From a virus, in the IMG/VR virus record IMGVR_UViG_3300049489_000417, positions 1 through 59,183 of that record: 59,183 nt of DNA; one strand, written 5' to 3'. This document shows, in pieces, positions 48,768 through 55,618 of this stretch. The number at the start of each line of letters is the position of its first letter. Positions within the stretch are counted from its first letter, which is position 1. Below the pieces are notes generated by a model that saw only the letters and a program-made list of their open reading frames with translations, did no database searches and was not told the DNA's origin. Both the position numbers and the translations under genes were made by a program.

Positions 48768-51038
48768 ATGAACATCTACTTCCTGGAAGCAAAAGTACCC
48801 CTCACAAAGACTTTCAGACCAGATGGCACCTCAGACCAATACCCGCTTATCTCGAAGTTCACATCCTCGGAAGTCAGTGTCGCCTCTATCGAGGACCTCT
48901 ACGACGCCCTTGTAGCCCACAGCCAGAAGGGCCACTGTCTGCTCAAAGGCGCCCTCTCGCGCCCCCTTGTAAACGAGTCCCGCGCAGGGGCCACAGACCC
49001 TGACGCCCCCACGCAGTGGATCTGCATCGACATTGATGGCCTAACCGCCTACAAGGACCTGGACGCATGGATATCGACCACCCCGTTAGCAGACGTCTCT
49101 CATATAGTGAACTGGTCAGCGTCTTCTGGCCTGAAACCCGGCATTCGAGCCCACGTCCTCGTCTTGCTAGCTGCATTCGCCTCCCCAGCCACCATCAAGG
49201 CCTGGCTCAAATCTCTAAACCTTGGCGACGCCAATATCTCTGGGCAATTAGGCCTTACACGGGCCAAGGCCGTCATCAAGTGGGTCATAGACCCGACAGT
49301 GGCACAGAATGACAAGCTTATCTACACAACCGCTCCCGTTCTCATACCACCGCTGGCCGACCCTCACCCGGGGCTTTCCAGGTACGTACTCAATCTACGT
49401 ACCCAGCCATCGCTTACCCTGCCACCGATTGATGTTGAGAGCGTTCGCGCCGCAGAAACTAAGAAAACCAACGAACTGAGGGCCCTGGAAGGGCTCCCAG
49501 CCAAGAGGACTCACTCCTATGTACGTGCTGGCCAAGTTGAATACCTCTCAAAGCCTGGCGTCACGGCGGAAGTCACGGGCGTTAAAAAAGATAGGGGTTA
49601 CACCTATCTTAACCTTAACGGCGGTGATTCGTGGGGATACTATCATCCGGACAACGTCGTCGAGTTCCTTTATAACTTTAAGGGCGAACCGACCTATAAG
49701 CTTAAGGAAATTTGCCCCGACTACTACTCCACCGCGGTTAGTGAGCTTCAATCGACCCCGGACAAAACGGGCCGTGTCTTTTTGGCTTTTAGAGAGTTTC
49801 GAACCGGTCAATATTGGAATGGAGTCTTTGTCGCAGATAATAATTCGCTTAGTCTCGCGGCGGCCCGCAGTACTCAGCAGCTTGACCACTTCATGGCCCA
49901 GTATCAGGCCCCATGGGACGGCGTACCTAAAGACTGGTCTATCGAGTATGCCCCATCCAAGGCTAAGCGCGTGGACTTTGACCAACGAATAGTCAACACA
50001 TACGAAGCCCCTGGTCACGCCTACGATCCCAACACTCAATACACGCTTCCGCCCATAACCAAAAAGGTCATAGAACATGTTTGTGGCGACGTCCAGATTG
50101 CACAAATTTTCATTAATTGGCTCGCGTACATCGTCCAGACTAAACAGCGCCCTTCGACAGCATGGCTTTTCCACGGCACCCAAGGTACTGGTAAGGGTCT
50201 TCTTGCCAACTTCGTATTGCCTGCCCTCCTTGGCAGGGCAAATACGGCTCTACGACGCCAATCTGAACTGGAGGAGCGGTTCAACAGCTATCTCGAAGGA
50301 AAAATGGTCGTTGTGGTGGACGAAGTGCAGATGGGTGCACTATCCGGCGCTAAGCGAATCAACTCAGATATCAAAAATTACATCACAGAAGACACAATCA
50401 CCATTCGTCGTATGCGTGTGGACGGGTACTCGATTCCTAACACTTGTTCGCTAATCTTCTGTTCGAACATGCCAGATCCGGTCATCCTCGATGAGACTGA
50501 CCGGCGCATGCACATGGGCGCCTACCAGCCTAACAAGCTGCAGATCACACAAGCTGAAGTAGTCCAGCTCGAGAAAGAAGCTGAGCAACTTAACGGCTAT
50601 TTGCTGCAGTTCGCAGTAGATCCCGACAAAGCTCGATACCCACAATGGACTGAAGCCAAGAAAAATGTACTCGATCTGTCTCTATCCGGCCCTGAGGTTC
50701 TCGCTCGGGCCATTAAAGCAGGGGATTTCGCATACTTTGTTGATCAGCTACCCGATACAAGGCTTCAAACAACAATCAACCGCGAAGTCCAACTTAAAAA
50801 TTACGAGGCAACCCTGCGTGGCATTGCCAGGCGCGGAAATCATCTTACACGTGACGAGGCCCATACACTCTTCGTATGGACGCAGGGTACTGGCGAGGCC
50901 AGTACAACGAAGTTTGCAACATATCTTAAGCACCTTCGACTCGAGCTCAAGAAAATCCGTATTGACGGCCAGGTTGTTACGGCGATTCCAGTCAACTGGA
51001 ACGTTCTAGAAGCCGACAAAGCGAGGCTGGGCATATGA
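48768..51038 (+). CDS. Primase-helicase (AEP primase plus SF3 helicase)
   Basis: A 756-residue replication protein. The N-terminal archaeo-eukaryotic-type primase has I-C-I-D-I-D-G with D88 and D90, R127-A-H129 in L-K-P-G-I-R-A-H, and a D-P-T-V-A-Q-N-D-K-L-I-Y-T motif. The C-terminal superfamily 3 helicase (DUF5906-like) has Walker A G-T-Q-G-T-G-K-G (470-477), Walker B M-V-V-V-V-D-E (513-519) and a sensor L-I-F-C-S-N. It should make primers and unwind DNA at the origin. With no polymerase in view it probably loads the host replisome. It lies 540 bp downstream of the repeat region and overlaps the next gene by 4 bases. Confidence 0.9.
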   Translation: MNIYFLEAKVPLTKTFRPDGTSDQYPLISKFTSSEVSVASIEDLYDALVAHSQKGHCLLKGALSRPLVNESRAGATDPDAPTQWICIDIDGLTAYKDLDAWISTTPLADVSHIVNWSASSGLKPGIRAHVLVLLAAFASPATIKAWLKSLNLGDANISGQLGLTRAKAVIKWVIDPTVAQNDKLIYTTAPVLIPPLADPHPGLSRYVLNLRTQPSLTLPPIDVESVRAAETKKTNELRALEGLPAKRTHSYVRAGQVEYLSKPGVTAEVTGVKKDRGYTYLNLNGGDSWGYYHPDNVVEFLYNFKGEPTYKLKEICPDYYSTAVSELQSTPDKTGRVFLAFREFRTGQYWNGVFVADNNSLSLAAARSTQQLDHFMAQYQAPWDGVPKDWSIEYAPSKAKRVDFDQRIVNTYEAPGHAYDPNTQYTLPPITKKVIEHVCGDVQIAQIFINWLAYIVQTKQRPSTAWLFHGTQGTGKGLLANFVLPALLGRANTALRRQSELEERFNSYLEGKMVVVVDEVQMGALSGAKRINSDIKNYITEDTITIRRMRVDGYSIPNTCSLIFCSNMPDPVILDETDRRMHMGAYQPNKLQITQAEVVQLEKEAEQLNGYLLQFAVDPDKARYPQWTEAKKNVLDLSLSGPEVLARAIKAGDFAYFVDQLPDTRLQTTINREVQLKNYEATLRGIARRGNHLTRDEAHTLFVWTQGTGEASTTKFATYLKHLRLELKKIRIDGQVVTAIPVNWNVLEADKARLGI

Positions 51039-51307
51039 CCAACCCGTTCGTAGCTGTTCAAGGCTTCTTCATGGACGATGTGTCTAATGGACTGCATATC
51101 GAAGAGCTCTACGAGTCGGAAGGTTTAAACGCAATCCCACGCGTCCCCGTACATAACTTCACATGGGCATCGGAGTTAACTATATGGCAGTCATCTTTAA
51201 CCCGAACCACAAGTTCAAGTGCACCATCTGTAAACAACGAAAGCCCCGAAAAGGGGGAACTCAACCCGGCAGACCCTTCATCTGCCTCCAATGTAAAGAG
51301 GAAATAG
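51035..51307 (+). CDS. Hypothetical protein overlapping a zinc-finger frame
   Basis: ATG 51035 overlaps the primase stop (ATGA). Residues 1-50 (V-A-V-Q-G-F-F-M-D-D-V-S-N-G-L-H-I-E-E-L) look like normal protein, but from about residue 51 on the sequence is Ser/Thr/Asn-rich and simply the shifted frame of the next gene. So the true gene may end near 51180, or an indel has hidden its stop. Function unknown. Confidence 0.5.
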   Translation: MTNPFVAVQGFFMDDVSNGLHIEELYESEGLNAIPRVPVHNFTWASELTIWQSSLTRTTSSSAPSVNNESPEKGELNPADPSSASNVKRK

Positions 51308-51375
51308 CAAATGGCAAAGATCACTCTCACCCGCGCGCTGGTGGAACTCAAGACCCTGGACGCAAGAATCAGTAA
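51184..51375 (+). CDS. Zinc-ribbon-like small protein
   Basis: A 63-residue protein from ATG 51184 with CGGAG at good spacing. It contains C-T-I-C, thirteen to sixteen residues with several Lys/Arg and Gly, then C-L-Q-C, a classical four-Cys zinc ribbon. It overlaps the preceding frame completely and the next gene by 65 bases; after the second Cys pair the sequence loses protein character, so the real end may be earlier. It may bind DNA near the primase. Confidence 0.5.
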   Translation: MAVIFNPNHKFKCTICKQRKPRKGGTQPGRPFICLQCKEEIANGKDHSHPRAGGTQDPGRKNQ

Positions 51376-51949
51376 CACGATCAGCCTTACCTGCTTCGTC
51401 GGTATCGTTAAAGGTACCGGCGACAAACAGGTAGTGGTCGGCAGTGCAGAGACCCCCGCGGCCCTCGAACAACGCATCCGCTCTGGCTTTCAAAGCCTGG
51501 ACGACCTCATCATCCGTCGCAACAAGATCAAAGCCGAACTAGTCCAGGCCAACGCAACCACGCCCGTGACCATCGCCGGCTGCACGTACACCATCGCCGG
51601 CGCTATCGAATACAAGCGTGCCATGGAGGTCGAGCGACAGATCGTTATGCACATGCGGGCACAGCTGGCCAAAGCCGAGCAGATTGTCCAACAGGGCAAC
51701 ACCAAGATGGAGACCGACATCGAGACTGCAGCCGTCGCCGCAGCTGGCGGGGACAAGAAGGCCGTAAGCACCGAGGTCTTCGAGATGGTCGCCGCGCCGC
51801 GTCGCGCCATGCACAAGCATGCGCTGCTCGACCCGGCCAATCTTCGCGAGAGCATCGAGCAGCGCGTGAAGCTCATCGAGGCCTTCGCGGCTGAGTGCGA
51901 CGTCGCACTGTCGGAAGTCAATGCACGCACCGAGATCGAGGTGAACTAA
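51311..51949 (+). CDS. Helical hypothetical protein
   Basis: A 212-residue protein with AGAGGAA before ATG 51311. It is a chain of helices: L-V-E-L-K-T-L-D-A-R-I, an I-I-R-R-N-K-I-K-A-E-L section, and a long R-A-M-E-V-E-R-Q-I-V-M-H-M-R-A-Q-L-A-K-A-E stretch. I recall similar conserved phage proteins of unknown function encoded near replication genes. No catalytic motif. The next gene begins 2 bases after its stop. Confidence 0.7.
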   Translation: MAKITLTRALVELKTLDARISNTISLTCFVGIVKGTGDKQVVVGSAETPAALEQRIRSGFQSLDDLIIRRNKIKAELVQANATTPVTIAGCTYTIAGAIEYKRAMEVERQIVMHMRAQLAKAEQIVQQGNTKMETDIETAAVAAAGGDKKAVSTEVFEMVAAPRRAMHKHALLDPANLRESIEQRVKLIEAFAAECDVALSEVNARTEIEVN

Positions 51950-51950
51950 T

Positions 51951-52268
51951 ATGGCCCAGGTCACTCGCTATATCCACCTCCGCTTCAAGGACAGCGACGG
52001 GCGCCCTACTTCCCGAGGTGGGCTAACAGTCGCCTATCTCATCGATACCGAACTGGACTCTGTGATCCGGTGGTCAGCTGCCCGCTGTTCTTCAAACGAC
52101 AACTTCTGCAAGAGTACCGGGCGGACGATCTCACAAGGCCGGTTGCACAGCCCACGACTTAGTCGTACGATCTCGCCTTTGGCTGAGAAACTGTTTGTGA
52201 AACTGATGCACGAGACTCCGGTCAATCAGCTCTTCATCAACAGTCGGCCGATAGTGTTTATTCGCTAA
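51951..52268 (+). CDS. Hypothetical protein ending inside tRNA-Thr
   Basis: A 105-residue protein from ATG 51951. It is basic and beta/alpha mixed (I-H-L-R-F-K-D-S-D-G-R, then a T-V-A-Y-L-I-D-T-E-L strand). No family recognised. Its last two codons and TAA lie within the 5' acceptor strand of the tRNA-Thr gene that starts at 52264, so processing of the tRNA would cut the stop codon from the mRNA. Confidence 0.6.
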   Translation: MAQVTRYIHLRFKDSDGRPTSRGGLTVAYLIDTELDSVIRWSAARCSSNDNFCKSTGRTISQGRLHSPRLSRTISPLAEKLFVKLMHETPVNQLFINSRPIVFIR

Positions 52269-52339
52269 TGTAGCTCAGTTGGTAGAGCAACCGCCTTGTA
52301 AGCGGTAGGCCAGTGGTTCGACCCCACTCATTAGCACCA
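52264..52339 (+). tRNA. tRNA-Thr (TGT)
   Basis: Acceptor GCTAATG with CATTAGC, D arm GCTC/GAGC, anticodon arm ACCGC-CTTGTAA-GCGGT with anticodon TGT, T arm with GTTCGAC, and encoded ACCA. Fully canonical. It overlaps the stop codon of the upstream gene. Confidence 0.93.
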
Positions 52340-52347
52340 GTTTCAGA

Positions 52348-52423
52348 CGCGGGGTAGCGCAGTTGGAAGCGCGCCTGGCTCATACCCAGGAGGCCGTAGG
52401 TTCGAGTCCTACCCCCGCATCCA
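52348..52423 (+). tRNA. Initiator-type tRNA-fMet (CAT)
   Basis: The acceptor arms are CGCGGGG and CCCCGCA, so base 1 is C opposite A at 72: the unpaired end that marks bacterial initiator tRNAs. The anticodon arm is CCTGG-CTCATAC-CCAGG (CAT), the T arm GTAGG-TTCGAGT-CCTAC, and CCA is encoded after T. The anticodon stem has two of the usual three consecutive G-C pairs on the loop side; the third is T-A. Confidence 0.88.
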
Positions 52424-52430
52424 GTTTTAC

Positions 52431-52508
52431 GACCGCCAATGTTCCAAGGCTCGGCGAGTTGGACTCCAAATCCGACTGTGTGGGGTTCGATTCCCTGGGT
52501 GGTCGCCA
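52431..52508 (+). tRNA. tRNA-Trp (CCA)
   Basis: Acceptor GACCGCC with GGTGGTC, anticodon arm TTGGA-CTCCAAA-TCCGA with anticodon CCA, T arm around GGTTCGATTCC, and encoded GCCA. The D arm is irregular: TTCC pairs with GGCGA only if one C is bulged. Probably functional but less canonical than its neighbours. Confidence 0.75.
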
Positions 52509-52580
52509 CGTTTTTGAGTCTCATCAGCAGCGAACAAGTGAGAACTCTCAGCCCGTTCCTGGCCCGGGTTAAGCCAGGAA

Positions 52581-52655
52581 ATTTGACTAGCTCAATGGTA
52601 GAGCGACACCCTGCTAAGGTGTATGTATCAGGTTCAATTCCTGAGTCTATGACGA
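52581..52655 (+). tRNA. Degenerate tRNA-Ser-like (GCT)
   Basis: The D arm (GCTC/GAGC), anticodon arm (ACACC-CTGCTAA-GGTGT, anticodon GCT) and T arm (TCAGG-TTCAATT-CCTGA) are intact. The acceptor strands ATTTGAC and GTCTATG pair at only about four positions and the end is ACGA instead of ACCA. There is also no long variable arm as expected for tRNA-Ser. It is either a decaying tRNA or a tRNA-like element. Confidence 0.55.
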
Positions 52656-52890
52656 TGACTGACAGTCCGCCCGGGAGAGGGGATAACCCGATGAACCCGG
52701 AGACTTAAAAGGTCAACAGTCAGCGCTCAACGGTCAACCATGAACAGTCAACTTGTAACGGTAACACACTGAGGTCTAAACACCCATCGCTCTTAAAATC
52801 CTGGGTTAACGTTTTTGTGGGTTAGCTCGACAAGACCCCCACTTGTACGCCAGGCTGCTGTTTGATGAGACTCACCACACACTACACCCT
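52656..52890. other. Noncoding region with TCAAC repeats
   Basis: No convincing gene. TCAAC occurs four times at 52713, 52727, 52734 and 52748, mostly as part of GTCAAC, with related GTCA pieces between. This could be an operator or promoter array for the rightmost gene cluster. Confidence 0.45.
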
Positions 52891-53091
52891 ATGCCAGATA
52901 CCCGATTCCATGCAGAGTTCTACATCGACAAACAAGGATACCTCACAGGTCGTGTCCGCTTTCCTAAAGACGACAGCGCAACACTGGAAGCTCTCAACGC
53001 CATCATCGATGAGTACGCCAAACGACTCGAAACAAGCCACCACGACGTGATGAACCTCATACGGAGGCAGCACAATGAGTCAGAAAGTTGA
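52891..53091 (+). CDS. Small hypothetical protein
   Basis: I take ATG 52891, giving 66 residues (M-P-D-T-R-F-H-A-E-F-Y-I-D-K-Q-G-Y); a TTG 48 bases upstream is possible. No strong ribosome site is present for either. The first half is beta (F-Y-I-D-K-Q-G-Y-L-T-G-R-V-R-F), the second a helix. It overlaps the next gene by 17 bases. Function unknown. Confidence 0.5.
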   Translation: MPDTRFHAEFYIDKQGYLTGRVRFPKDDSATLEALNAIIDEYAKRLETSHHDVMNLIRRQHNESES

Positions 53092-53236
53092 AGACTTGCA
53101 GAAGCAGATCGACCTTCTACGTGGCGGTCTCGAATACCTCGCTACCGAAGGTAACAGAGAAGACGCGGATCCTATGTACCTGGTTGAGATGGCAGAACAT
53201 ATCCTTGAAGAGCATAACGAACTCAAAAGGAATTGA
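53075..53236 (+). CDS. Small coiled-coil protein (53 residues)
   Basis: ATG 53075 has ACGGAGG upstream. The product is acidic and helical (V-E-D-L-Q-K-Q-I-D-L-L-R-G-G-L-E-Y-L, A-E-H-I-L-E-E-H-N-E-L). It continues the series of overlapping tiny genes. No family known. Confidence 0.55.
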   Translation: MSQKVEDLQKQIDLLRGGLEYLATEGNREDADPMYLVEMAEHILEEHNELKRN

Positions 53237-53237
53237 A

Positions 53238-53309
53238 ATGAAAACATCCGAACCGCATGGCTTGATGCTTAACGCACGCGCCGCCATCGCAAAGGCACGG
53301 GGGGAATAA
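53238..53309 (+). CDS. Micro-protein (23 residues)
   Basis: AAAAGGAA precedes ATG 53238, and the 23 codons end just before the next start at 53312. The product is basic (N-A-R-A-A-I-A-K-A-R-G-E). Both the ribosome site and the tight fit support translation; a leader-peptide role is possible. Confidence 0.4.
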   Translation: MKTSEPHGLMLNARAAIAKARGE

Positions 53310-53311
53310 CC

Positions 53312-53668
53312 ATGAAAACATCTGGCTTGATCGGCCCCGCCCTTGATTGGGCAGTGGCGAAGGCTTGCTATACGGACGGCAGAACAATTTACACAGATAC
53401 AGGCATCGTCCTTATACACACCGCACCGGATAGCGGCATTCATTTTCGCTTCTCCCCGTCAATCGACTGGTCCCAAGGTGGCCCGATCATTGAGCGGGAG
53501 AAGATCAACATCCGTGATGAAGTCACATGTTGGAGTAGTTGGATGTGGGACTCAAATCGATGTGGTGATGTTTCTTATTACGGCCCTACCCCACTCATTG
53601 CAGCCATGCGCTGTTACGTTGCGTCCAAGTTGGGCGACGAGGTTGATGTACCGGAGGAACTGACATGA
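53312..53668 (+). CDS. NinX-like DUF2591 protein
   Basis: A 118-residue protein that fits DUF2591: L-I-G-P-A-L-D-W-A-V-A-K-A near the start, F-S-P-S-I-D-W-S-Q-G-G-P-I-I-E-R-E in the middle, and G-P-T-P-L-I-A-A-M-R-C-Y-V-A-S-K-L-G-D-E-V at the end. The family is frequent in phages of Proteobacteria (it includes lambdoid NinX); its function is not known. Its stop overlaps the next start (ATGA). Confidence 0.88.
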   Translation: MKTSGLIGPALDWAVAKACYTDGRTIYTDTGIVLIHTAPDSGIHFRFSPSIDWSQGGPIIEREKINIRDEVTCWSSWMWDSNRCGDVSYYGPTPLIAAMRCYVASKLGDEVDVPEELT

Positions 53669-54066
53669 CCCCCATCCAAGACCACGCCTACCACCTACGC
53701 CAGCGCCTCATACGCGGCGACGAATCCGCCAAGCGCATGCATTTCCAAGCACTGGTGAAGATGGGCGTTGATGAGGTCGAGGCCGCGAACAGGTCCGGGT
53801 ATCACCACATCGTCCCGATTGACAAGTTCCTTCAGCGCTTCGGATGGACGCTAGTGGTCGGCTGCACATTGATCCTGCTCGGTCTGTACGCCAGTACGAC
53901 CGCTGCCAACATGGAGAACAAGGACAAGGTGCAAGAACTGACCAACCTTGAGCAAGCCGTGTACCGCTGCATGAAAGGCCAACCCATGATGATCGGTCAA
54001 GAGTGGTTCAAGTGCACCTGCCTGTCGAGTGACGACCCGAAGGGCTGCCCGGAGGAAGCGAAATGA
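53665..54066 (+). CDS. Single-span membrane protein
   Basis: A 133-residue protein with a soluble helical N-terminus (about 1-58), one membrane segment at about residues 60-78 (L-V-V-G-C-T-L-I-L-L-G-L-Y), and a C-terminal domain with four Cys (R-C-M-K-G, F-K-C-T-C, G-C-P) that may form disulphides in the periplasm. Function unknown. It ends in P-E-E-A-K with the DNA GGAGGAAGCG serving as ribosome site of the next gene. Confidence 0.65.
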   Translation: MTPIQDHAYHLRQRLIRGDESAKRMHFQALVKMGVDEVEAANRSGYHHIVPIDKFLQRFGWTLVVGCTLILLGLYASTTAANMENKDKVQELTNLEQAVYRCMKGQPMMIGQEWFKCTCLSSDDPKGCPEEAK

Positions 54067-54245
54067 AAAAGACCGCATGGTTCCCGCCGCACATCAAGCC
54101 GGTGCACGAAGGATGGTACGAGTGCAAATGTTGTAACTCGTCGTTCTGGTGGAATGGTGAAGTTTGGCTCTACGATATGGATTCTCCATTTAAAGTGCTA
54201 TTCCAAGAAATATACTGGCGCGGACTGACGGAGGAAGCGAAATGA
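54063..54245 (+). CDS. Small Trp/Cys-rich protein (DUF551-like)
   Basis: A 60-residue protein with F-P-P-H-I-K-P-V-H-E-G-W-Y-E-C, W-W-N-G-E-V-W and Y-W-R-G-L. The W-x-P-x-x-x-P-V-H-x-G-W-Y pattern is common in short phage proteins of the DUF551-like group. It has the GGAGGAAGCG ribosome site that is repeated before the following gene. Function unknown. Confidence 0.7.
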   Translation: MKKTAWFPPHIKPVHEGWYECKCCNSSFWWNGEVWLYDMDSPFKVLFQEIYWRGLTEEAK

Positions 54246-54718
54246 AAAGGGCGAAACTAACAAAAGCAAATTTGCAGAACAAAGTAAGTATCTCAGAGAA
54301 GGGATGTTGGCTATGGAGTGGAGCTAGAAAAACAGCAGGAACTAGAGGGTTTTCATACGGATGGGTGACACTCGACGGAAAGCAACAGAATGCTCACAGA
54401 GCAGTATGGGCTCTATTTTTTGGAGACATACCGAGAGGTTTTTATGTGTGCCATAAATGTGACGTTCCTTTGTGTGTAAATCCAGACCACTTATTTCTAG
54501 GAACACCATCTGACAACATGCAAGATATGTGGAATAAAAACCGCCATAAAAGACCAGATGAAAGCAACCTGCACCGCAAACTAAGTAATGAACAGGTATC
54601 ACAGATAGTTGATCTTCTTTCAACCGGAGAAACACAAAAGCTAATTGCTAATAAATACGGCGTGTCGCAAGCGTGTATATCAAATATCAACACAAAAAGG
54701 AGTTGGGGGCGTGCGTAA
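54242..54718 (+). CDS. HNH homing endonuclease
   Basis: A 158-residue free-standing HNH endonuclease. H52 in A-H-R-A-V-W, the C-H-K-C-D-V-P-L-C-V-N-P-D-H-L-F-L-G-T segment (residues 70-88, with N80 and H83) and D-N-M-Q-D are the catalytic and zinc-binding parts. Residues about 112-150 form a helix-turn-helix (I-A-N-K-Y-G-V-S-Q-A-C-I-S-N-I). The gene is clearly more AT-rich than its neighbours, which suggests recent arrival. It probably nicks or cuts intron- or gene-less relatives to spread itself. Confidence 0.88.
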   Translation: MKRAKLTKANLQNKVSISEKGCWLWSGARKTAGTRGFSYGWVTLDGKQQNAHRAVWALFFGDIPRGFYVCHKCDVPLCVNPDHLFLGTPSDNMQDMWNKNRHKRPDESNLHRKLSNEQVSQIVDLLSTGETQKLIANKYGVSQACISNINTKRSWGRA

Positions 54719-54905
54719 AGAACAAGTAGCAGAGTGGGCCAACAAAGCCGGCGGGTTCCACCTCGAAACTTTTGAACAGTTCTTCTTTGAACTCTGCCGC
54801 CTCGCCCGTGAGGACATGCGTGAGCAGTGCGCGAAATTTGTTGAAACAAAAGCGTGGCCGAGCGGTGAATATCTTGCCAAGCAAGTCCGCAATCTGGAGG
54901 TGTGA
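54711..54905 (+). CDS. Small hypothetical protein
   Basis: A 64-residue protein with GTG 54711 behind AAGGAG. It is helical with many aromatic residues (F-H-L-E-T-F-E-Q-F-F-F-E-L-C-R-L-A-R-E-D-M-R-E-Q-C-A). The E-D-x-R-E-x-C-A-K segment recurs in short proteins of phage accessory regions. Function unknown. Confidence 0.6.
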   Translation: MRKEQVAEWANKAGGFHLETFEQFFFELCRLAREDMREQCAKFVETKAWPSGEYLAKQVRNLEV

Positions 54906-54908
54906 AAG

Positions 54909-55100
54909 GTGCCCTTCTTAGCATGTTTGAAGTACCGTCTTCGCCTGCATCTCGGCATCGGCGAGGAGCTGAATCGCCGCGTGAAAGTTGAGCAGTATCT
55001 CTTTGACTGCGCAGCGGGGAAGAAGCCGCTTCCAGATCAAGCAACCTGCCGAGAGCTTGCGCTGTATCTCGGAACTCCGAAGCGAAAACTGGAGGTGTGA
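54909..55100 (+). CDS. Small basic hypothetical protein
   Basis: A 63-residue protein with GTG 54909 behind GGAGG. Helical and basic (L-K-Y-R-L-R-L-H-L-G-I-G-E-E-L-N-R-R-V-K-V-E-Q-Y-L-F). The C-terminal half (A-T-C-R-E-L-A-L-Y-L-G-T-P) may be a small turn-helix unit. Unknown function. Confidence 0.6.
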   Translation: MPFLACLKYRLRLHLGIGEELNRRVKVEQYLFDCAAGKKPLPDQATCRELALYLGTPKRKLEV

Positions 55101-55101
55101 G

Positions 55102-55338
55102 ATGAAAATAGGCTTCTTGGTTCTTTCTACCCTTCTACTTGTTGGCTGTGAAGAACCGGCTCGACCGGATCAGTGTATGCGCCGCGAGATTTTTCAGCAG
55201 TGCATGAAGGCGCTACCGGCAGGGCCGCAGGCAACGAAATACAACGACTGGGACGAGGTTGTTTCCCAGTGCGAAAGCGTCGCATATCACCAATCCCTGC
55301 GCAAGTCAGACAGTATTAAGCCGGAGTGCAAGCTATGA
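55102..55338 (+). CDS. Small lipoprotein
   Basis: A 78-residue protein with GGAGG before ATG 55102. It starts M-K-I-G-F-L-V-L-S-T-L-L-L-V-G-C, a signal peptide with lipobox L-V-G-C (Cys16), so the mature protein should be anchored to a membrane. Three more Cys in the mature part may form disulphides. Could act in superinfection exclusion, or as an outer spanin outside the lysis cassette; neither is shown. Confidence 0.75.
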   Translation: MKIGFLVLSTLLLVGCEEPARPDQCMRREIFQQCMKALPAGPQATKYNDWDEVVSQCESVAYHQSLRKSDSIKPECKL

Positions 55339-55618
55339 AAACCGAAAACTGCTCGAAGCAGCACAAGCGTTGTTGGAAGGGAAGCGGGTGATGGCTGTCT
55401 ATTCCGGGCAAGCTCCGTTTGAATGGGACGGCAGAGGCTGGAATCGTAGTTGGAACGCTTTCATCGCCCCCGAGCCGAAGAAGATGCGGAAGGTGAAGAT
55501 GCTGGCGTGGTTCGACTCTTTCGATGAGCTGAGGTGGAAAAAAGGAGATGTGCAAGTGCCGCTTAATTGGGAGCGCGTCCCCGCCGAAGACAAAGAAATC
55601 GAAGTGGAGGATGTATGA
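55335..55618 (+). CDS. Hypothetical protein, start region frameshifted
   Basis: The protein-like frame reads E-N-R-K-L-L-E-A-A-Q-A-L-L-E-G-K-R-V and continues to the stop at 55618, matching small phage proteins that start with a similar L-L-x-A-x-x-x-G-K helix. But the only ATG with a fitting place (55335) is one base out of frame and leads to a stop after 18 codons. One extra G after that ATG would restore M-E-N-R-K. As it stands, translation could begin at ATG 55391 behind GGAAGGG. The C-terminal half has W-D-G-R-G-W and F-D-S-F-D-E-L. Function unknown. Confidence 0.5.
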
